Made by a program: the position numbers and the translations under genes. A stretch of 64,000 nucleotides of DNA from Nageia nagi. Its lineage: Eukaryota > Pinophyta. Positions 57,060 to 64,000 of the stretch are shown here, one piece after another (the first letter of the stretch is position 1; every line of letters begins with the position of its first letter). The notes beneath the pieces are model-generated. The model ran no database searches. It was not told the DNA's origin and saw nothing but the letters and a program-made list of their open reading frames with translations. The stretch lies in assembly GCA_050084985.1 (NCBI GenBank), contig JBITNC010000001.1:162998001-163062000 (forward strand), written 5' to 3'.

Positions 57060-57830
57060 ATGGTAGTAGCCATATGAGACAAAAAAACTCTCCTATGCTA
57101 ATCAACCCAGCTTTACACAACAAAAGCATAAGTATTGATCAAATTACAATCACCTAAATTCTAATATGGGTCCAAAACTTTTACAAGGAAATATAAGTTA
57201 ATGTTGCTATTTTTGACAATCACAGGACCAAACACACTTAAATCAAAGAATAACCATAACACATCCATTTCAACTTCAATAAAATTATCTTGCTTCCAAA
57301 CCAAAACATGGCTAAGGATAGCATCATTGGTAACAATTATGATGACAACCTATTTCTTACCATCCCACTTATACATATAATACATATCATCAAAATGGGC
57401 TCTTAAGCCCACATAACAACTTTAGTCGCCTTCCACTCATAGTTATTTCTAAACCACACACACTTGAAGAAGAAATGAATTTTACCTCTTCTCTTACGAT
57501 TGGTGGGATAGTTTATGCTTTGAACTTCAACTATCTCTGAGCACTCCTCAATTTGCAACTTGGTGGACTCCTTTAACCATGAGGAAACCCATCTTCTCTT
57601 GCAAAACTTAGCCAGGAAAGTCAATTTTTCCTCATCTAAAGGTAGAGAATTGTTTGACCTTGAGCCTCCTCTAGGACCCAAGGATTCAAAAGAAGATAGG
57701 TTTATAGCAAGAGGGGATAAGGAGGGAAAGGGGGAAGAGAAGGGGGAAGAGGGGAAATCGGGGGAGGTAAAGGGGTGGAGGAAGTGGAGACTGAATAGGA
57801 GATGGATGTGGATTATCCATAAGTAGATAA
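57060..57830 (-). pseudogene. decayed unknown gene, second part
   Basis: Minus-strand reading: a proline-rich stretch (57790-57700, opposite a G-rich plus strand), then the open piece 57681-57403 (SLPLDEEKLTFLAKFCKRRW, SKHK-like and basic KRRGKIHFFFKCVWF). After a frameshift it continues with HFDDMYYMYKWDGKK, VTNDAILSHVLVWKQDN and VFGPVIVKNSNINLYFLVK to about 57170. The layout resembles a transposon-encoded protein with an ordered C-terminal domain, but I cannot name it. Confidence 0.4.
57724..57754 (+). other. potential G-quadruplex motif
   Basis: G runs of 3, 5, 5 and 4 separated by loops of 3, 7 and 4 bases, followed by a fifth G run near 57760. It is opposite proline codons of the decayed gene. 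Confidence 0.6.
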
Positions 57831-57999
57831 TCTAAATAAAATTGTTAGAAGTAGAGTAGCCATTGTAGCCTCTCTTCACACAAAATTAATTAAGCCTTAG
57901 TAGATAGGGATGCAACCTCTACTCCTCTAAATGTAGATATAGTGAAACACAAAATAGGATAAGTTAACTTCGAATCTACCTCTAAAGTGAGATAGTAAA

Positions 58000-58803
58000 A
58001 TTAAGTGATAATCACAAATTTCCATGTACCATCCCTCCAAGATGAAAATTTTGATAAGCAGCTTCATAACCTCATCTCATAGATAGGCAATAGAATCAAC
58101 CAGGTAGGTAGACCTCCTTTTGCTTGAAATTGGTTCACCAAGATTCAAAAAGGTGTGCATGTCATTTAGAATCATTTGTATCTCCTGAAAGCACTTAGCC
58201 CAAAGTTTTGCATCCCCATAGTGCCTCAATAAGCTAAGTATTGATAGTGAATTGGGTACCATCTACAATCACCCTACCTTCATACCAGAACTTAGTGACT
58301 TGGTAAAATCATTCTAGATTATGACCTTCCAAAGCATCAATGAACTCTTGAGTCTGGCATTACATAGAATACCATAAATAATTAGGTCTTCTCTAAAATA
58401 TATCATTTTTAGGCTCGAGCCTCTTTTGACCAATCATTATGCATTTAGAAAGTTGAACCAGCTGAATGGGATGGAAAGTTTTCATCCTTATAGTAAATAA
58501 TCTCTTCCACCTTTTAAACTCAAGCAGAATCATCCACATAATTCTTTGATCAACGATTTCAAACAATTCAATATGTGTCAGAACTACGAATATTTGATGA
58601 GGCATAACATCCCATGTGTTGTCCCATGCAAGTAAAATATTAGGTTTGATCCCCATTTGAGACCATAGTTGACCCAAGCTCCCTATTGTGTTTTGGATAC
58701 TTTGCTTATGAGAAGAAAATAATATATTTTTAAAGCTAAACTTTAACATGAAAGTAATAAAGAAGAAAATAGTAATTATGGTAGTAGTGGATGGAATTAC
58801 CAA
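58000..58803 (-). pseudogene. decayed unknown gene, first part
   Basis: The open piece 58803-58393 reads VMPHQIFVVLTHIELFEIVD, RWKRLFTIRMKTFHPIQLVQ, IMIGQKRLEPKNDIF. It continues with stops through QEFIDALEGHNLE, KFWYEGRVIVDGTQFTINT and the open piece 58262-58077 (LLRHYGDAKLWAKCFQEIQM). Words such as 'LEPKxxxF' and 'VDGTQFTINT' look like a repetitive plant family of gag-like or mobile-element proteins that I remember only vaguely. A charged or membrane-like N-terminus is not convincing. Confidence 0.4.
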
Positions 58804-59056
58804 ATATGATTACTTTTGTGCTTTCTTTCTCTCACACATTCATAATGAGTATGGTAGATACAAATTTCATAAAAGTAGTCGAGAAATTGCACGAAAATCC
58901 AAAAATAGTTGTAAGTAATCATGATCATATTTTGACTTGTGTTTTTTGAAATAGCATTTTCTCTTATATGGGTATTTAACTGGATAGAAACTCTTCCTAT
59001 CATCCACATACACATAGGTGGACTAAGGTAATATATAAATATTTGAATTGATATTG

Positions 59057-59808
59057 TTGACACCTAATTTAGATACCTTGTATCCAAAATTAGTTATCTT
59101 AAGGTTTAATTGATAATATGCTCTATTTTATTATTATATCTTACATTATTATTTATTTGGATGACATAAGCATTCTCCTCATGATTATTTTTATTTTTTA
59201 TGCAAGGACCCTAGGATTAATGCTAAACTCAAGGTGGATATTATTTAGGTTCTCTCACCTATTAAAGGGAAGTAGGTATTCATGAGGAGACTATCAAATT
59301 TTTATCTTGGTAGTCATTCTTAAACAAACAAGGTAAGGTCATTTCTTTCAACACTACCTATTGAGATTGATATTTGGTTATCACATGAGTTCTTTTCATT
59401 CATGTTTGGAAATATATGCTAGAATATGTTTATCGTTAAATTATTATACTTTTATAAATCTTGGTTGCAATGATTAATCTATAGGAAGAATTGTAAAGAT
59501 GTTATCTACAGCATTAATGTTGCCCTAAATATTCATTTTATCCTTGGTATTCATGTTGGTTTGGTACATATGATTAATTACTAAGTCCAACATTTCAAGC
59601 TCCTACTTCGATGATAAGCTTAAGTTTGTGCATCATATATTTGATTGTCTAGGTAAGTTGATAGGTATACACTCTTTGACCTCTCTCTCTCATAGGCTAT
59701 ATATGTTAAATATAATCCAATAACTTAGTAATTGTTATATAAAGTTCATTTTTATGTTATTGCTATAGTTATTATTATCATTATTTATGTTGTTATGGTT
59801 CTACAACA
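59057..59808 (+). repeat. possible 5' LTR of a decayed Ty3/gypsy element
   Basis: TGTTGACACCTAATTTAG at 59057 has the look of an LTR start, and TACAACA near 59802 that of an end, about 500 bases before the gag relic. No second copy is visible in the window, so the borders are unproven. Confidence 0.25.
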
Positions 59809-59814
59809 TCAATA

Positions 59815-60760
59815 GAAGAAATAAGGACCATAGTACAAATCCTATTTAAGGAGATGTACTTAATTGCAAATAAACAACCATACTTACATCAATTTAGTAT
59901 TAATTTAAACACGAACATATTGGTGGACCTATCATATTTGCTAGGTCATTTTTATCAACCAAAAACCTTAGGATTTTTGGAGGCATTTAATCACATATTT
60001 TATTACTATGACATAAGTGGCTATTGAATAAGGATGAATATCTAAGAATAAAAATCATTTTTAAACCTAAAAGAGCTTATGTTAACATTGGCTCAATGTA
60101 AACAATATAACCTTGGGTTGATTCTATGGATTTGTGGTATGTTGAGATCATTATAACTATGAGAATGAAATTAGATAATATAAAATAACAAATAAGAAGA
60201 GGTTTGGTCATTAAGGACGATAAAAGGAATACATTAAATTATCAGATCTTAAATGTTATCCGAGTCACAGGAATATATTAGGAGCTTGAACTAGAAAACT
60301 TCAATGACGAAGGAGACCCTACTATCATCTTCAAGACTTCAAATATACCATCAAATTGAAGTGTGGTATTAATGAAATTTTTAAAACTAAATATTTCTCA
60401 ATGAGCTTAACTAATGAAGCTAGGAAATGGTTTCATAGCTTGGAATTGTGTACCTTAATTACTTCTTATGTACAACTAAATTCAAAATCCATTTCAAATG
60501 CAATATTCAAATATCTTTAAGTCTAAAAAAATTAATGGCTTGTAAGAAAGGGTCAAATGAGTGTATAGATAAATTTGTTTCAAGATATCAAATGGTATGG
60601 AGAGCTTTAGATTGTACAATTCCTGAAAAAAATAATAATAATTTTTAAAATATTCATTGAGAATATTGTACCTAGTTTAAAGCATATTGCATATGATCAT
60701 ATGTATGAGCCTTTTATAGATATAATATATAAGTTGATTAAAAATAAACCATAATATTTA
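59815..60760 (+). pseudogene. decayed Ty3/gypsy gag fragment
   Basis: The capsid core is recognisable: FNDEGDPTIIFKTS near 60300, MSLTNEARKWFHSLEL near 60396-60445 (the hydrophobic-Trp-Phe/Tyr-Ser-Leu box of retrotrans_gag), ITSYVQLNSK, GSNECIDKFVSRYQMVW (60556-60605), and IFIENIVPSLKHIAYDHM. Earlier sequence reads IEEIRTIVQILFKEMYLIANK near 59815. Frameshifts and stops break it several times, and no pol follows. Confidence 0.6.
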
Positions 60761-62700
60761 AAGAAGAAAATTTTATGAGGTTGCCTTTTTATTTTTTTTT
60801 TCGAGTAAAAAATATTATGTTTGTACTATCATTAACTATATTTCTTAGAATATAAATTACTTTTATTTTTCTATTAAATGTAATATATTTAATTTATTTT
60901 ATTTTTTAAAAAGTTTAAATATCAATTCAAATTTATCTTGTAATAATTTAATCTATGAGATAGCATCATTTTTGAAGCCATATCTAGTGGTAATTAGAAG
61001 CTATATCATTTTTTAATGAAGGATGAGAAATGATTGTACATTTCGTGGGTAATGCATAAGTATGTTATAGGCATTATACAAATTAAAATTTGTCTTATTT
61101 TGTTACATAATTAGAGATTTTATGATTGTCATAAGATGTTGAATATGTTCCATTATAAATGTGAAATGGTAAATGCTTGCATTAATTCCTTTCACATAGA
61201 GTCATTTTAGTTTGCATTGTTGCATTGTGCATAAGGCATGAGGGTGACATATGTTGTAGATTGAGAGGCAAAAGAATTGTTATCTTTCTTGATATGCACA
61301 TGAATGAAATAGATAAGATTAGATAAAAAGTTTGTGACCATATAATATTATGCATGAGATTGATAGATGCATTATTCATTAATGGATTCATAATGTTGTT
61401 TGCGTGCATGCATGTAGATACACACAGCAAGGTTGGCCAAACATTATAGCTAAATGAATAAATGCATATTAAAGTATAAGTTCATGCATTTGCATTTTAA
61501 TTATTTTGATGGTAGATTTTTTATTTTCCTTTAATTGTGAAGAGTTTTAGAAAATAAAAATAAGATTACAAGTAGGAGATTTAATTTGATTAAGTGTAAA
61601 CCATAAATAATGAATTATGATCTATAATACATATGAAGCAATACAATCCAAATTTGATTCCTAATTAATGTACAAACCTCATAAATGAATAGATCTTTTT
61701 TAGTACATGAGAAACGATTATCACATGCCTACCTTATGATCATCGACGAGCCCTAGGCAGTCGAATTATCACTCTGCTAGATGTAAAAACCAAAGCACCT
61801 GCATTATGAAAATAATCAAATTTAGGGTGTTGATACTCTAAATTATGAAGAATATGACCTTGTGCAAAGAATGGAATATGATCACCGCAACTAAGGCATA
61901 ACAAATCTAAGGTTGATTGGTGGTTTCTAAAGACATCGTTTTAGTTGTGGTGTATTCCTTGGACTTTCTTGCATATGGAATATCTTGCTTTGATCTTATT
62001 TTATAGATACATTTGTTCTTGAAATCTACCCCTTTTACATTGTTATATACTTATTATATTTCTTGTGGTACATTTACACCCTTTTTACAATATTATTTTT
62101 TGATGCAATAAATATAAATTAATAATTAATAATAAATCATATTTAGGCATTTACATTTTACCCCTCTTTAGATATGTAATAAAAAGAATTGAAATTACAT
62201 AATCTAAAGAATTAAAGAAGAAAAATATATGCTTGAAATTGAACCATTCTTTCTTGAACATTATTGATTTGATGTCCCTTTTTGACTTGGTTGCCCCTTG
62301 CTCTAGCTTCTACAGGGTGATGAAGATAAAAATAATATGGGGGGAGATGATATTTTGAGGTTGCCCTAAGAATTCGCCAAAAACTCTCATCTTGAAGGAT
62401 TGACGACACCTTTGGCTCTACTATCCAAGATGGCTTCCTTTGGCCATTACCCATGATGCAACGAGAAACTCTCCTCTCCTCTCTTAATGGATGGGGGTGA
62501 TTCCTTCATTTTTGATACTAGGGAGTTCGTGAGTTCTTTGATAAGACAATTGGTGTATTGTTGTTGCAAGGAAGAAGGATGTGGGCATTATTGTTGCAAG
62601 CTATGGAAAATGTTGATGTCATTCACTCACTTCTTTTTGGGTTCTAAGAAACTATGCTCTTAATTTCTTCCTTTCAATCTACTTTCCCACCATGTAACCA
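60761..62700. other. AT-rich sequence, no gene recognised
   Basis: The only possible landmark is near 62150-62175, where TTTACA is followed by TTTTACCCCTCTTT. This could be the inner edge of an LTR and a purine tract of a minus-strand element, but no partner is visible. Confidence 0.4.
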
Positions 62701-62872
62701 CTGGTATCTATTAAAGCAATGAATCACCATTGGTATCTACAAGATAATGGCTAACATATCAATATTGGTATGTACCAAAGTAGTGATCAATAAAGAAACA
62801 TTGGTATCTATCAAAGCAATGGCCAATGAGTCAGTATTAGAATCAACTAAAGCAGTGGCTAATAAGGTCTTG
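62701..62872 (+). repeat. 36-bp minisatellite, about five units
   Basis: Units start at 62701 (short), 62730, 62765, 62801 and 62837, each built on TTGGTATCTATCAAAGCAATGGCCAATGAG. Because 36 is a multiple of three, an open frame (62747-62929) repeats residues of the type STKAVANESVLE. It looks like the repeat region of a former coding sequence. Confidence 0.7.
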
Positions 62873-62929
62873 GAGATCCAAATGAAGCTCCTTCTTAGAT
62901 CTTGCATAAAATCTTTCCCCAATGAATAA

Positions 62930-64000
62930 AATCCTTCAAAATAGTGGGTTCACCAAAATGTAAACTATAAATAACCTCTTATCAACAGCTTCTAATTGGT
63001 CAACATCATATGGAATAACGACGTATTGGAATACGATTACTTTAGAACTGTCTGTAAATGACTGAAGGCCTAACACATAGGGGGTAGCATGTACATTATG
63101 TAGTCGCCTTAAATGAATCGAGAAGGGGAACTTTCTATATAAGAATTGGCAAGATATGCCTACTACTACTACTCTAGTAATTTTGAGCTAGCTTTCATAT
63201 TATTTGCAATTTTTTTGGGAGTTTGTTTAACATGACATATTTGACGTATGTGAGGCTTGAGCAATAAAACATACAAGTTTTGAGTAATTACCCTTTCCTA
63301 ATTAGACATTATTCCTCAACAAGATGGAAATGGGGACATACAAAATGACCTAAAAAATACAAACTTATATTTGTCTAGTATAAGCGGTTTGCATTTTTTA
63401 TTTTATTATAGCACCAAAACTTTACATAGAAGTGAACATCGAAAAAAATGTAGTAAGAGTTTAAATTGGTGGCTTAGGCTATTGTCTTTGATGCAAAACT
63501 AGTTTCAATCCATTGATGTTGCAGACACCCTCGTTCCATGAGTCTTTTACTTCTATTAGAAGTTATTCATATTATCGTTTGCATGCATTCATGAAGTCTT
63601 CTAAGCCTCCCTTGCATAGTATATGTCATACTTATTCATTTTGCTTGATCTCCTCTATTGAGATCGATTCTCTTCTTACCAAGTCTCTATCCATTTCTGA
63701 AATTATTATCTAAGAATTGGGTTTCAATTGTGAATTCCTTTTCTTCTTACCTCCTGAGCTCGTTTTCTTGGGTAAAGCTCTTGATTGTTTATCAACTCCT
63801 TCCCATAAATACTGCTAAGTGCTCCCTTATTATTCCAATTCAATTATACCAGTTATCATTGGCCCTCAATTCAAAATGATGAGTCCATCTCTTCACATGC
63901 TTCTGCACCTTGAAGCTTTCCATCAAATCTTTACTCACTTACCAAAACAAGTCTAGCAATTTTATTGTATAACTTAATTTTTTGTTAAAAACAAATAATC
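62930..64000. other. AT-rich sequence, no gene recognised
   Basis: The short open frames at 63513-63879 lack any recognisable motif and are within background. Confidence 0.4.

Noticed and set aside
62150-62180. LTR edge and purine tract of a minus-strand element
   Set aside because: TTTACA followed by TTTTACCCCTCTTT looks suitable, but there is no second copy, primer site or pol sequence in the window.
63513-63879. Two overlapping plus-strand frames near the right end
   Set aside because: Short, serine/leucine-rich, without motif or homologous layout; within background for AT-rich DNA.

Overview
This is nuclear DNA from a land plant with a large, repeat-filled genome. The signs are Arabidopsis-type telomere words (TTTAGGG), LTR retrotransposons primed by tRNA-Met, a Tat/Ogre-type Ty3/gypsy element with a second RNase H, a plant mobile domain reading frame, and very AT-rich, heavily decayed insertions nested in one another. 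The slow decay suggests a gymnosperm or a similar slow-turnover genome, but the species cannot be named from this window. I see no intact host gene. Every long coding signal is a transposable element or a decayed gene of unknown function.

Layout. (1) 0.43-3.06 kb: degenerate interstitial telomeric repeats interleaved with a non-telomeric spacer family, forming a higher-order repeat of about 1.7 kb. (2) 3.5-6.07 kb: a decayed plus-strand gene of a widespread, unnamed, transposase-like family. It is followed by a 343-base pyrimidine tract and a tRNA-Ile(UAU)-like sequence. (3) 8.09-8.71 and 41.83-43.24 kb: the two halves of a decayed minus-strand multi-exon gene, split by element 2. (4) Element 2, 8712-41824, minus strand: a Tat/Ogre-like Ty3/gypsy element, about 20.3 kb once its insert is subtracted. 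It has gag, protease, RT, RNase H, a second RNase H and integrase, a 24-bp minisatellite beyond pol, and an antisense plant mobile domain frame. (5) Element 1, 9577-22347, minus strand: a 12.8-kb Ty3/gypsy element inserted in the 3' LTR of element 2 (target duplication GGTCA). It carries an extra RNase H between protease and RT, and a long accessory frame between integrase and the 3' LTR. (6) 43850-51471: a very young Sirevirus-like Ty1/copia element (target duplication TTGTT) with two almost identical 2.49-kb LTRs. It retains gag, the protease motif and the start of integrase; the rest of pol is gone. (7) 52780-54306: a small deleted chromovirus (target duplication GCTTT). (8) 55.0-58.8 kb: decayed minus-strand reading frames of unknown function. 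(9) 59.06-60.76 kb: a decayed plus-strand Ty3/gypsy gag. (10) 60.8-64 kb: AT-rich DNA with one 36-bp minisatellite.

The most striking signal lies in the copia LTRs. Between the TATA-like box and the primer-binding site is an array of 16 short inverted repeats. Their stem sequences differ, yet all enclose the same six-base loop T-N-G-G-T-G. In RNA this would be a row of hairpins presenting one loop, with compensatory changes in the stems, in the leader of the retrotransposon transcript. The same LTRs carry 16 copies of a 16-bp TCCGGA unit and several TGACRTCA sites.

Order of events from the nesting: the host gene came first, then element 2, then element 1 inside element 2. The copia element is the youngest, since its LTRs differ by two substitutions and one indel.
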